From positions 1 through 12,343 of the forward strand of contig NZNP01000090.1 in NCBI GenBank assembly GCA_002694945.1: DNA of 12,343 nucleotides, written 5' to 3'. The translations under genes and the position numbers were made by a program. The notes below the pieces were generated by a model that was not told the DNA's origin, searched no databases, and worked only from the letters and a program-made list of their open reading frames with translations. Below, piece after piece: positions 1 to 7,057 of the stretch (within the stretch, counting starts at the first letter, position 1; the number at the start of each line of letters is the position of its first letter). This stretch comes from Gammaproteobacteria bacterium. GTDB taxonomy: Bacteria > Pseudomonadota > Gammaproteobacteria > Pseudomonadales > Azotimanducaceae.

Positions 1-581
1 CTCGCTTCCGGCCTAACCTCTTCGAGCAATGCCCTAAGTCGGTCACCAATTCTAAATGTCTCACGCGGCACCCAGACTTCTCTAGGTAGGATAGCTTCCG
101 CATTATTACCTAGGTCAACAATTACCGCTTCTCGAGTGACTTTCTTAACTTGCCCATTCACCAACTCACCAACGCGGCTGCGATAAGCATCGACTACTTG
201 AGCTCTCTCAGCTTCGCGGACTTTCTGCACGATAACCTGCTTCGCAGTTTGTGCCGCGATCCGACCAAACTCTACGGACTCCACAGGGATTTCGTACCGA
301 CTACCGATTTCCAGCGAGGGGTTCTTTAACTTAGCATCTGAGACTAAGAGTTGAGCTTCAGGAAATTCAATTTCTTCATCATCCCCTATCACGTCCCAGT
401 AACGGAACGTGTCATACTCACCGGAGGTTTTGTCAATTGAAACACGAAGCTCAACCCCCTCGTCGTAGCGTTTTTTTGTGGCGGTAGCCAGTGCAAGTTC
501 CAGGGCTTCAAAAATGATGTCTTCTGATACACCCTTCTCGTTGGAAACTGACTCCACAACCAAAAGTATCTCTTTACTCAT
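1..581 (-). CDS. nusA: Transcription termination/antitermination factor NusA, N-terminal part (cut by window edge)
   Basis: NusA binds RNA polymerase and modulates pausing, intrinsic termination and antitermination. The gene starts at an ATG whose first base is 581 and runs off the left edge, so only the first 193 codons are visible. The family is usually close to 500 residues. Residues 1 to about 125 match the RNA-polymerase-binding N-terminal domain, beginning MSKEILLVVESVSNEKG and including the conserved helix QTAKQVIVQKVREAER. From about residue 135 the S1 RNA-binding domain begins, with the conserved stretch VDLGNNAEAILPRE. The two KH domains must lie outside the window. It follows rimP by 21 nt and has a GAGG Shine-Dalgarno about 9 nt before the ATG. 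The rimP-nusA pair, with infB expected next, is the conserved operon; in E. coli NusA autoregulates it. Identification is by family recognition and is very secure. Confidence 0.97.
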   Translation of the reverse strand, partial: MSKEILLVVESVSNEKGVSEDIIFEALELALATATKKRYDEGVELRVSIDKTSGEYDTFRYWDVIGDDEEIEFPEAQLLVSDAKLKNPSLEIGSRYEIPVESVEFGRIAAQTAKQVIVQKVREAERAQVVDAYRSRVGELVNGQVKKVTREAVIVDLGNNAEAILPREVWVPRETFRIGDRLRALLEEVRPEA

Positions 582-602
582 CGCGTAACGCCTCTAGCAC
601 CT

Positions 603-1049
603 TTAAAACTTAGGAACCACATTTGCTTTCTCAATTGCCTCGATCGGAAATAAAATCTCTTCGTCATCAACCAGAAGAATAACTTCATCACCGTCAACGC
701 CCCTTAAAAGACCCGAATATTTGCGTTGCCCATCGAAAGCCTTCTTCAACCGTATTCGAACCATCGCGCCTTCATAAGCTTCGAACTGATCAAGTCTAAA
801 TAACTTTCGATCCATTCCAGGTGACGAAACCTCGAGGGTGTACCCACCCAGGAGGGGTTTTTCTACATCCAGCAAGCTGCTAACCTGCCGACTTATCCGA
901 GCACAATCTTCTATGTCCACTCCTTGTTCCGCGTCAATATAAACCTTGATAGTTGAGTTTGATCCTGAAGATTCCCTCTCAATGCCCCAAAGTTCACAAC
1001 CCATTCCCTCAACAACAGGTTGGATCATCTCAGTCAGTTGATCCCTCAT
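603..1049 (-). CDS. rimP: Ribosome maturation factor RimP
   Basis: RimP is a cytoplasmic factor for 30S subunit maturation. The N-terminal domain (to about residue 80) contains LTEMIQPVVE and the acidic signature IYIDaEqGVdIEDCARISRQVS (approximate family form), followed by LEVSSPGMDRKLF. The C-terminal SH3-like domain ends KANVVPKF, as in E. coli RimP. I place the start at the ATG at 1049 (148 residues). A GTG three codons upstream (1058) would give 151 residues. A GGAG Shine-Dalgarno lies at 1061-1058, 8 nt before the ATG, and partly overlaps the GTG, so it cannot serve the GTG. Family members of about 150 residues fit either choice. It sits downstream of tRNA-fMet and two terminator hairpins and 21 nt before nusA. 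No convincing promoter of its own is visible, so transcription probably reads through from the tRNA promoter. Confidence 0.96.
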   Translation of the reverse strand: MRDQLTEMIQPVVEGMGCELWGIERESSGSNSTIKVYIDAEQGVDIEDCARISRQVSSLLDVEKPLLGGYTLEVSSPGMDRKLFRLDQFEAYEGAMVRIRLKKAFDGQRKYSGLLRGVDGDEVILLVDDEEILFPIEAIEKANVVPKF

Positions 1050-1057
1050 CAAACTCA

Positions 1058-1061
1058 CTCC
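1058..1061 (-). promoter_or_regulatory. Shine-Dalgarno that decides the rimP start
   Basis: GGAG on the minus strand, 8 nt before the ATG at 1049. Its last base is the first base of the alternative GTG codon at 1058, which has no purine-rich site at a proper distance upstream. The ATG is therefore preferred. Confidence 0.6.
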
Positions 1062-1090
1062 GCTTGGAACTAGCCATCAGCGAACAAAAA

Positions 1091-1123
1091 ATCACAAACA
1101 AAAAATGGGCCTAAAGCCCATTT
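1091..1123 (-). terminator. Second intrinsic terminator between tRNA-fMet and rimP
   Basis: A perfect 8-bp stem (AAATGGGC at 1123-1116 with GCCCATTT at 1110-1103, 5-nt loop) is followed on the minus strand by a T-rich run of TTTTT from the stem base onward, with more T-rich sequence after it. It lies about 40 nt upstream of the rimP start and about 60 nt after the first terminator. It would attenuate transcription coming from the tRNA-fMet promoter into rimP-nusA. Confidence 0.75.
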
Positions 1124-1180
1124 CAAAACGGATGGTACCGTCACCCCACCCAACCTTGTCGCCTAAACCAAGTCTCTAAT

Positions 1181-1205
1181 AAAAAGCCCCATAAATGGGG
1201 CTTTT
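1181..1205 (-). terminator. First intrinsic terminator, just after tRNA-fMet
   Basis: The stem GCCCC/GGGGC (1201-1197 with 1190-1186, loop of 6) is extended by AAAA/TTTT pairs and followed on the minus strand by a run of five T at 1185-1181. It begins about 13 nt after the 3' CCA of tRNA-fMet. The hairpin is almost symmetrical and could work on either strand, but only the minus strand has a gene feeding into it. Confidence 0.85.
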
Positions 1206-1218
1206 CGATTCTTTCAAG

Positions 1219-1295
<77 letters not shown>

Positions 1296-1303
1296 ACAAC
1301 AAG

Positions 1304-1339
1304 GGCACGAATTATAGGGGCGCGGCGTTAAAGGGTCAA
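1304..1339 (-). promoter_or_regulatory. Sigma70 promoter of tRNA-fMet (metY-rimP-nusA)
   Basis: On the minus strand TTGACC (1339-1334) is separated by exactly 17 nt from a perfect TATAAT (1316-1311). The predicted start is near 1304, only about 8 nt before the tRNA 5' end at 1295. The spacer is GC-rich next to the -10, and the discriminator contains TCGTGCC; GC-rich discriminators are typical of stringently controlled stable-RNA promoters. The assignment of stringent control is inference; the promoter match itself is seen directly. Confidence 0.9.
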
Positions 1340-1371
1340 CACTATGACTTTTGGGAAACTCTTCCTAAATC

Positions 1372-1400
1372 AATGATAAATCTCTGAATTACTTATCATT
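1372..1400. repeat. Inverted repeat upstream of the tRNA-fMet promoter
   Basis: AATGATAA at 1372-1379 and its exact complement TTATCATT at 1393-1400 are separated by 13 bp. The element lies about 70 to 95 bp upstream of the predicted start of tRNA-fMet in AT-rich DNA, a place where activator sites such as Fis sites occur at stable-RNA promoters. It does not match a Fis consensus that I can recognise. The function is unknown and it could be chance in AT-rich sequence. Confidence 0.35.
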
Positions 1401-1494
1401 TCTTTTAGACCAACACAATAAAAGCCATTCAAATGCACATCAAATCATTAAATCTGACATGCGGACTTTTAGTATCTCTATATCGAAGACTCAT

Positions 1495-1541
1495 AAAAAA
1501 AAGAGTCCAGAGCCAAAATCGTCAGGCCATTAACAACGATT
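1495..1541 (-). terminator. Probable terminator region after tRNA-Leu
   Basis: On the minus strand, 7 nt after the tRNA-Leu CCA end, AATCGT (1541-1536) can pair with ACGATT (1522-1517) across a 13-nt loop, followed by TT. A run of eight T lies about 15 nt further on (1502-1495). Neither element alone is a textbook terminator, but this is the expected end of the long ftsH-to-tRNA-Leu transcript. The rest of the gap between the two tRNAs (about 1296-1547) holds only the tRNA-fMet promoter and the inverted repeat; I see no gene in it. Confidence 0.4.
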
Positions 1542-1547
1542 ACAAAT

Positions 1548-1634
1548 TGGTGCCGAAGAGAGGACTTGAACCTCCACGGGGTTTCCCCCACTACCCCCTC
1601 AAGATAGCGTGTCTACCAATTCCACCACTTCGGC
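1548..1634 (-). tRNA. leuU: tRNA-Leu, anticodon GAG
   Basis: An 87-nt class II tRNA with encoded CCA. The acceptor stem GCCGAAG/CTTCGGC is perfect. The anticodon loop TTGAGGG carries GAG, which reads CTC and CTT leucine codons. A long variable arm (GGGG, GAAA loop, CCCC) and a T arm with loop TTCAAGT complete the structure. The D-arm region GGTGGAATTGGTAGACACGC is that of bacterial tRNA-Leu. It starts 9 nt after the secG stop codon, so it is probably cut out of the secG transcript. The secG-leuU adjacency is the same as in E. coli. Confidence 0.97.
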
Positions 1635-1643
1635 ATAAAAACT

Positions 1644-2009
1644 TTAGCTTCTAGGTATTTCAGAGTCCGTTACTTCTTCAAATACAGGGAGTTCGCCTGT
1701 TTCTTCAACTCGAATCTGCGGAACGGCTTCTTGAACCACAGGAACCCCTAAATCCCGAATGACCACGGACTTCTCTTTAGCGAAATAAGCTAAGGCGAAA
1801 CTTGTTACAAAAAACGAGATAGCAATCCCAGTTGTAAGACGGGTTAAAAAATTCCCTGCGCCGCCGCTACCGAACACAGTTGAACTAGCCCCTGAACCGA
1901 ATCCAGCACCCATATCAGCGCCTTTCCCATGCTGAATCAATATAAGGCCAATGATGGCTAAAGCAATCAAAACATGGAACATTAATATGAGCGTTTCGAA
2001 AGTATCCAT
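1644..2009 (-). CDS. secG: Protein translocase subunit SecG
   Basis: SecG is the small, non-essential subunit of the SecYEG export channel in the inner membrane and assists SecA-driven translocation. The 121-residue product has the family layout: transmembrane helix 1 at about residues 5-25 ending LILIQHGKGADMGAGFG, a cytoplasmic Gly/Ser-rich loop (SGASSTVFGSGGAGNFLTR, about 39-57), helix 2 at about 60-77, and an acidic C-terminal tail to residue 121. E. coli SecG is 110 residues. The ATG start is only 3 nt after the tpiA stop and lacks a clear Shine-Dalgarno, which suggests translational coupling to tpiA. tRNA-Leu follows directly. Confidence 0.97.
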   Translation of the reverse strand: MDTFETLILMFHVLIALAIIGLILIQHGKGADMGAGFGSGASSTVFGSGGAGNFLTRLTTGIAISFFVTSFALAYFAKEKSVVIRDLGVPVVQEAVPQIRVEETGELPVFEEVTDSEIPRS

Positions 2010-2012
2010 AAA

Positions 2013-2783
2013 CTAACACACCGTTGCATCTGCTTTATGGCAGATTTTTAAAAAACTCTCACTGTCCAAGGCGGCCCCACCTATCAGGCCACCATCGACA
2101 TTTTCATTAGCAAACAATCTCAATGCGTTATCCACTCTTACACTACCTCCATAAAGAATCCTAATGGATTCTGCCACCTCACTGCTGCCTTTTGCCAATC
2201 GCTCACGCAAACTAGCATGCACTTCTTCAACCTGTTCTGGCGTTGCGCTTTGGCCCGTGCCGATAGCCCATATGGGCTCATAAGCTAAAACCGCCCGAGA
2301 AAAGCCTTTGAAGCCCACGCGTTGTACCACAGCATCCAGCTGCGCGAAAACCACATCAGCCGTCTTGCCCCGCTCTCGCTCGGCCAGGGTTTCGCCAAGA
2401 CAAAGTATCGGAATCAATCCGGCATCGATAGCCGCAGCAAACTTTGACGCAACTTGGTTATCATTTTCAGCAAAGAGCGTTCGACGCTCTGAATGTCCAC
2501 ATAGCGCAAAGGAACATCCAGCATCCTTCAAGATTGAGGCAGATATGCCACCTGTCACTGCGCCTTCATTCCTTTCATCCAGATCTTGCGACCCTATAGC
2601 AATGTCAGTGCCCGATGCCAGTCTTTTAGCTGTTGTCAGATGAACAAAAGTAGGCAACAGGACTACCTCGCACTCCCTAACGGGATTAACAGACAGACCT
2701 CGAACAATCTCCCCTGCCAGAGCTTTAGCCCTAAACAGATTACCGTTCATTTTCCAGTTGCCGGCTACAATGGGTTTCCTCAA
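2013..2783 (-). CDS. tpiA: Triosephosphate isomerase
   Basis: Interconverts dihydroxyacetone phosphate and glyceraldehyde 3-phosphate in glycolysis and gluconeogenesis, in the cytoplasm. The 256-residue product is of normal length. Catalytic residues are all visible: Asn9 and Lys11 in AGNWKMNG, His97 in LCGHSERR, Glu169 in AYEPIWAIGTG (with loop 6), and the phosphate-binding YGGSV at 211-215 and GGLIGGAAL at 231-239. The start codon is TTG at 2783. It is fixed by homology, because MRKPIVAGNWK aligns with the E. coli start MRHPLVMGNWK, and a GGGGGA Shine-Dalgarno lies 4 nt before it. No ATG is available nearby in frame. It is followed 3 nt later by secG and preceded by glmM across a 62-bp gap. 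tpiA between glmM and secG is a Pseudomonas-type placement; E. coli has tpiA elsewhere. Confidence 0.97.
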   Translation of the reverse strand: MRKPIVAGNWKMNGNLFRAKALAGEIVRGLSVNPVRECEVVLLPTFVHLTTAKRLASGTDIAIGSQDLDERNEGAVTGGISASILKDAGCSFALCGHSERRTLFAENDNQVASKFAAAIDAGLIPILCLGETLAERERGKTADVVFAQLDAVVQRVGFKGFSRAVLAYEPIWAIGTGQSATPEQVEEVHASLRERLAKGSSEVAESIRILYGGSVRVDNALRLFANENVDGGLIGGAALDSESFLKICHKADATVC

Positions 2784-2801
2784 TTTATCCCCCGACCCCG
2801 G

Positions 2802-2845
2802 AAAAATGGCGCTAAATGTTAGCGGCTTTGAACTCTAGTTTCAAA
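2802..2845 (-). promoter_or_regulatory. Two tandem small hairpins between glmM and tpiA
   Basis: Immediately after the glmM stop codon, TTTGAA (2845-2840) can pair with TTCAAA (2832-2827) across a 7-nt loop. Right after it CGCTAA (2824-2819) pairs with TTAGCG (2815-2810) across a 3-nt loop, then CC A and five T (2806-2802). The second hairpin plus T run resembles a weak intrinsic terminator or attenuator. The stems are only 6 bp, so they may act as mRNA processing or stability elements, or do nothing. I see no promoter in this gap. Confidence 0.4.
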
Positions 2846-4183
2846 TCACTTATCCACTTCTCGCTTTACAATGTCTGCAAGGTCTTCGGCCAGCTGCCGG
2901 ACAATACCAATTTCGTGGCCTTCTACCATAACTCGGACAACTGGCTCAGTACCACTAGCCCTAAGGAGCACCCTACCGTTCCCGCCCAGCGATTCTTCCA
3001 CGCGAGATATCGCGGCTGAGACTGCTGGTGTATTAAAGTCGGCTCCTTCAGTACACTCTACATTAACCATATGTTGAGGGTACTTGGACATGCCAGACCG
3101 GGCTTTTAAAAGACCCATTTGTCCTTGCCGGAGAGCAAGCAAAACCTGAAGTGCGGCAACGATTCCGTCGCCCGTTGATGCCACATCAAGACAGAGAATG
3201 TGCCCTGAATTTTCACCTCCCAAAACCCAATTATTTGATTGGAGTCTTAGCAGGATGTGGCGGTCACCTACAGCGACCCTAGTAAACTGAATTTGCTCCT
3301 TCGCCAGGGCTATTTCAAGTCCAAAGTTACTCATTTCCGTGCCCACAACACCGCCTACAAGTTGACCTTCTGCAGACCGACAACTTGCGATAATGTAGAG
3401 CAGCTCATCTCCATCAACAACAGATCCTGTTTCATCAACCATTATTACACGGTCGCCATCACCGTCGAAGGCTATCCCTAGATGTGCCCTCTCTCTTTTA
3501 ACCGCAACTTGCAGCAAAGATGGGCTGGTAGAGCCAACTCCCTCATTGATGTTAAAACCATCCGGCTCAGTCCCGATCTCAACAACATCAGCACCCAGCT
3601 CCCGAAAAACTCCAGGTGCTACGTGGTAGGTTGCTCCATGGGCACAATCCAAGACAATCTTCATACCAACCAGATTAAATTCCGGGGGAACGCTACTTTT
3701 ACAAAATTCAATGTAGCGGCCGGCGGCATCGTCTACGCGAGCAACTCGACCGATTTGATCAGAGGGCACCATAGTTATGCTTTGTTGCAATTCGGCTTCT
3801 ATAGCATATTCAGCTCCATCCCCAAGCTTCTCTCCAGCACCAGAGAAAAATTTAATACCATTATCATAGTATGGGTTATGGGAGGCACTTATAACGATTC
3901 CGGCGCTCGCATTAAATGTCCGTGTCAGATGAGCTATTGCTGGCGTCGGCATGGGTCCAAGCAGCAGCACATCAACACCCGCGGAGACCAGACCGGCCTG
4001 AAGAGCCGACTCAAACATATATCCCGACACACGAGTGTCTTTACCTATAACAATAGAACCTCGGTTTTCTTTTGAAAAGATGCGTCCAGCTGCCCAGCCT
4101 AAGTGAAGCATGAATTCCGCCGTGATGGGGTGCTCGCCTACCTTACCTCTTATGCCATCGGTGCCGAAATACTGCTTACTCAT
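2846..4183 (-). CDS. glmM: Phosphoglucosamine mutase GlmM
   Basis: Converts glucosamine 6-phosphate to glucosamine 1-phosphate for UDP-N-acetylglucosamine, the precursor of peptidoglycan and lipopolysaccharide. I start it at the ATG at 4183, giving 445 residues, the same length as E. coli GlmM. Residues 5-13 are the family start YFGTDGIRG. The active-site loop [10 protein letters not shown] carries the phosphorylated Ser101. The metal-binding loop DGDGDR has Asp240, Asp242 and Asp244. The phosphate-binding loop [15 protein letters not shown] is near the C terminus. The frame is open 32 codons further upstream (to 4279), but that stretch lies inside folP, and has no family match. The start overlaps the folP end by 8 nt (GATGAGTAA contains both the ATG and the TAA), with AAGG 6 nt upstream, so the two are translationally coupled. 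Confidence 0.97.
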   Translation of the reverse strand: MSKQYFGTDGIRGKVGEHPITAEFMLHLGWAAGRIFSKENRGSIVIGKDTRVSGYMFESALQAGLVSAGVDVLLLGPMPTPAIAHLTRTFNASAGIVISASHNPYYDNGIKFFSGAGEKLGDGAEYAIEAELQQSITMVPSDQIGRVARVDDAAGRYIEFCKSSVPPEFNLVGMKIVLDCAHGATYHVAPGVFRELGADVVEIGTEPDGFNINEGVGSTSPSLLQVAVKRERAHLGIAFDGDGDRVIMVDETGSVVDGDELLYIIASCRSAEGQLVGGVVGTEMSNFGLEIALAKEQIQFTRVAVGDRHILLRLQSNNWVLGGENSGHILCLDVASTGDGIVAALQVLLALRQGQMGLLKARSGMSKYPQHMVNVECTEGADFNTPAVSAAISRVEESLGGNGRVLLRASGTEPVVRVMVEGHEIGIVRQLAEDLADIVKREVDK

Positions 4184-5000
4184 CAATAACCTTTTCAGCC
4201 TGAATTGATCGCCAGATACGGATCGCGGCGACAGTTTCGGAGACATCATGAACCCGAATGATACTGGCTCCTCGTTCAACGGCGACTAATGCGCCAGCTA
4301 GACTAGCAGATAAAAGGTCTTCCGCTATCCTCGAAATAGTACTTTTTCTTGACAATCCGACCAACAAGGGTAAGCCAAATTCAGAAAATTCAGGCAGCCG
4401 ATTGATCAGTCTTAGATTGTCGTCGGGAGATTTGCCAAACCCAAAGCCAATATCTAAGATTAGCCTGTCACGGCTAATCCCTGCAGCAACGCAAGCTGAC
4501 ACTCTGTCTTTAAAGAAGTGAAAAATTTCGCCAACTAGATTTTTGTAAAAGGGATTTTCTTGCATAGTGCGAGGCTTACCTTGCATATGCATCAAACAGA
4601 TCGGTATATTGCAGTCGGCTGCCACCTGCAATGCACCCTCCTGTTGAAGCGCAAAGATATCGTTTATCAGGTCAATGCCTCCTTCCGCCGCCGCCTGCAT
4701 AATTTCTGGCTTACTAGTATCACAAGACAGAGCAACTTCTGAGCAGCTCCTTACAGCTTCTAAAACTGGGAGAACCCGATCAGACTCGGCCTGAACCGAA
4801 ACCGGAGTAGCGCCAGGCCTAGTCGATTCTCCACCTACGTCGATAATGTCTGCTCCTTCCTCCACCATCTGAAGCGCCCGGTTGACTGCCACATCGGTGT
4901 TAAGGAACTTCCCGCCGTCTGAAAAAGAATCAGGGGTAACGTTCAGGACGCCCATAATTAACGGTCGCCCCGAAGCCAACAGATTGGGCAGTCGAGACAT
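4176..5000 (-). CDS. folP: Dihydropteroate synthase
   Basis: Joins p-aminobenzoate to 6-hydroxymethyl-7,8-dihydropterin pyrophosphate to make dihydropteroate in folate synthesis; it is the sulfonamide target. The 274-residue TIM-barrel protein shows signature 1 [15 protein letters not shown] (16-30), signature 2 around [11 protein letters not shown] (54-64), the pterin-site Asp in LSCDTSK (91-97) and INDI (112-115), [11 protein letters not shown] (137-147), DIGFGFGKS (183-191), GLSRKS (215-220) and RVHDV (249-253). The ATG start is 12 nt after the ftsH stop with an AAAAGG close to it (3 nt spacing). It overlaps glmM by 8 nt. The ftsH-folP-glmM order is widely conserved in gammaproteobacteria. 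Nothing is missing from the active site. Confidence 0.97.
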   Translation of the reverse strand: MSRLPNLLASGRPLIMGVLNVTPDSFSDGGKFLNTDVAVNRALQMVEEGADIIDVGGESTRPGATPVSVQAESDRVLPVLEAVRSCSEVALSCDTSKPEIMQAAAEGGIDLINDIFALQQEGALQVAADCNIPICLMHMQGKPRTMQENPFYKNLVGEIFHFFKDRVSACVAAGISRDRLILDIGFGFGKSPDDNLRLINRLPEFSEFGLPLLVGLSRKSTISRIAEDLLSASLAGALVAVERGASIIRVHDVSETVAAIRIWRSIQAEKVIDE

Positions 5001-5012
5001 CGACCTTTTGTC

Positions 5013-6956
5013 TTAGTGGTCTGGAGCCGGATCGCCTAAATGCCCCGGATCGTTAATTGCTTCCGAGGAATCCGGCTCATCAACCATCGGCGGGCTACCC
5101 GCGCCTGAGTCTGAACCCGAATCGTTCCAACTTGCAGGTGGATTTGGCTGCCGCCCTGACATGATATCGTCGATCTGCGCGCGCTCTATAGTTTCGTACT
5201 CCAAAAGGGCTTTGGCCATCACGTCCAATTTATCGCGGTTTTCTTCTAAAATTGTTTTCGCAGCTTCGTAACAGTTGTCAATAATCGATCTAACCTCGTT
5301 GTCGATTCTCATCGCGGTTTCATCCGACACGTGCATCCTAGGAGACCCTGCAGACATCCCCAAAAATACCTCTTCGTTTTCCTCATCGTACATAAGTGGA
5401 CCCAGTTTTTCCGACAAACCCCACTTAGTTACCATCGCACGCGCCATCTTGGTAGCGCGCTCTATATCATTAGAGGCGCCTGTGGTAATACCATCTGGGC
5501 CTAAGGTCATTTCCTCCGCTATCCTACCGCCAAACAATGAACAAATCTGACTGGTCAACGCCCGCCTAGACAAGGAGTGCCGATCTTCTTCAGGCAAAAA
5601 CATTGTCACCCCTAACGCTCTACCCCTCGGAATAATGGTTACCTTGTAACTAGGATCATGCTCAGGCATTAGGTAGCCGACGATACAATGGCCAGCTTCG
5701 TGGTATGCCGTATTTTGTCTTTCCTTATCTGACATAACCATGGACTTTCGTTCCGCGCCCATCATTATCTTATCCTTAGCCTGCTCGAATTGATGCATCG
5801 CTACTGTGCGCCGATCCTGGCGCGCAGCGAACAATGCCGCTTCATTTACGAGATTAGCGAGATCAGCACCCGAAAATCCAGGTGTGCCGCGTGCGATAAC
5901 GGCTGCATCAACATCGGTTGAAAGCGGGACTTTTCGCATGTGGACCTTCAAAATCTGTTCGCGGCCACGTATATCCGGCAATGGCACCACCACTTGCCGG
6001 TCAAAACGGCCCGGCCTTAGCAAAGCAGGATCGAGCACATCAGGCCGGTTGGTAGACGCAATGACAATAATCCCTTCATTGCCATCGAAACCATCCATTT
6101 CAACGAGTAATTGATTCAATGTCTGCTCCCGTTCATCGTGACCTCCTCCTAGGCCCGCCCCTCTATGCCGTCCGACAGCATCTATCTCGTCGATAAAAAT
6201 GATACAAGGAGTTTGTTTCTTTGCTTGGTCAAACATATCCCTGACCCGCGAAGCTCCAACGCCGACAAACATTTCAACGAAATCAGATCCCGAAATACTG
6301 AAAAATGGAACTTTAGCCTCTCCTGCGATCGCCTTCGCCAAGAGCGTTTTCCCGGTACCTGGCTGGCCCACCATCAAAATACCCCTTGGAATCCGCCCCC
6401 CTAGCTTTTGAAACTTGCTTGGGTCTTGCAAGAAGTCGACTAGCTCCTGAACGTCCTCCTTTGCCTCGTCAACGCCAGCGACGTCCGCAAACGTTGTTTT
6501 TATTTGATCTTCTCCCAACAACTTAGCTTTACTTTTGCCAAACGTGAGAGGCCCCCCCCGGCCGCCCGAGCCACCTTGCATCTGCCTCATGAAAAACATG
6601 AAGACAGCAATAATCACAAGTATCGGAAAACTTGCTACAAGTAATTGAGTCCAAATACTTTGTTGTTCAGGGGCCTTACCTTTGAACTCGACGTTATGAT
6701 CGAGCATGTCGCTAATCAGCGCATTGTCCGTAATCTGTGGCTGGATGGTTTCAAAGGTCTGACCATCGTAACGCTCGCCTTTTATTGTCAGACCTTCGAT
6801 TTCTACTGATCTAATTTGGTTCTGATTCACCAGCTCTAGGAAATTTGAATAATCGATTTCTTGGCTCTGGGGACGAACGTTAAAGTTCTGAAAAACCGTC
6901 AACAGTACTGCCGCAATAATTAGCCACAGCAATAAATTTTTTCCCATATCGTTCAC
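5013..6956 (-). CDS. ftsH: ATP-dependent zinc metalloprotease FtsH
   Basis: A hexameric inner-membrane AAA+ protease that degrades membrane proteins and short-lived regulators (in E. coli LpxC and sigma32). The 647 residues show transmembrane helix 1 (about 7-24), a periplasmic domain, helix 2 (about 104-123), then the AAA+ module with Walker A GQPGTGKT (197-204), Walker [10 protein letters not shown] (251-259), and the second region of homology [19 protein letters not shown] (302-320). The zinc site is HEAGH (419-423) with the third ligand Asp497 in [10 protein letters not shown]. The tail after about 600 is low-complexity and acidic. The start is GTG at 6956, because GAGGA lies 7 nt upstream of it; an ATG three codons in (6947) would be 16 nt from that site. 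The Walker A Gln198 replaces the Pro found in nearly all FtsH. folP follows after 12 nt and rlmE lies 101 bp upstream. Confidence 0.98.
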   Translation of the reverse strand: MNDMGKNLLLWLIIAAVLLTVFQNFNVRPQSQEIDYSNFLELVNQNQIRSVEIEGLTIKGERYDGQTFETIQPQITDNALISDMLDHNVEFKGKAPEQQSIWTQLLVASFPILVIIAVFMFFMRQMQGGSGGRGGPLTFGKSKAKLLGEDQIKTTFADVAGVDEAKEDVQELVDFLQDPSKFQKLGGRIPRGILMVGQPGTGKTLLAKAIAGEAKVPFFSISGSDFVEMFVGVGASRVRDMFDQAKKQTPCIIFIDEIDAVGRHRGAGLGGGHDEREQTLNQLLVEMDGFDGNEGIIVIASTNRPDVLDPALLRPGRFDRQVVVPLPDIRGREQILKVHMRKVPLSTDVDAAVIARGTPGFSGADLANLVNEAALFAARQDRRTVAMHQFEQAKDKIMMGAERKSMVMSDKERQNTAYHEAGHCIVGYLMPEHDPSYKVTIIPRGRALGVTMFLPEEDRHSLSRRALTSQICSLFGGRIAEEMTLGPDGITTGASNDIERATKMARAMVTKWGLSEKLGPLMYDEENEEVFLGMSAGSPRMHVSDETAMRIDNEVRSIIDNCYEAAKTILEENRDKLDVMAKALLEYETIERAQIDDIMSGRQPNPPASWNDSGSDSGAGSPPMVDEPDSSEAINDPGHLGDPAPDH

Positions 6957-6963
6957 TGTAAAT

Positions 6964-6968
6964 TCCTC
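6964..6968 (-). promoter_or_regulatory. Shine-Dalgarno that decides the ftsH start
   Basis: GAGGA on the minus strand with 7 nt to the GTG at 6956 and 16 nt to the ATG at 6947. The spacing favours the GTG and a 647-residue product. Confidence 0.6.
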
Positions 6969-7004
6969 GGCCTTTCCGCCCTAAATTACCGCATTTGCAG
7001 CAAT

Positions 7005-7041
7005 GCCTGCCATTATACGTTCTTTACGGTAATGGCTTGAA
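7005..7041 (-). promoter_or_regulatory. Candidate sigma70 promoter of ftsH
   Basis: In the 101-bp gap between rlmE and ftsH a perfect TATAAT is found on the minus strand at 7017-7012. The -35 is poor: TTCAAG at 18-nt spacing matches only three of six positions. The start would be near 7005, giving a leader of about 50 nt. A 7-bp inverted repeat, CGGTAAT at 7026-7032 and ATTACCG at 6985-6991 (plus-strand reading), flanks the -10. The promoter would let ftsH-folP-glmM-tpiA-secG be transcribed without rlmE. Confidence 0.45.
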
Positions 7042-7057
7042 GTCGGCTCACAAGGTT

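Noticed and set aside
1131..1180. A promoter for rimP between the terminators
   Set aside because: I looked for -35/-10 pairs on the minus strand; TTGGTT has no matching -10 at 16-18 nt, so no promoter can be supported.
1433..1654. A 73-codon open frame on the plus strand between the tRNAs
   Set aside because: It runs across the complement of tRNA-Leu and into the 3' end of secG. The peptide segment RGLEPPRGFPHYP is the typical spurious translation of an antisense tRNA.
3482..4075. A 197-codon open frame on the plus strand opposite glmM
   Set aside because: It lies entirely antisense to a fully intact glmM, shows no recognisable domain, and has the composition of a reverse-frame shadow.
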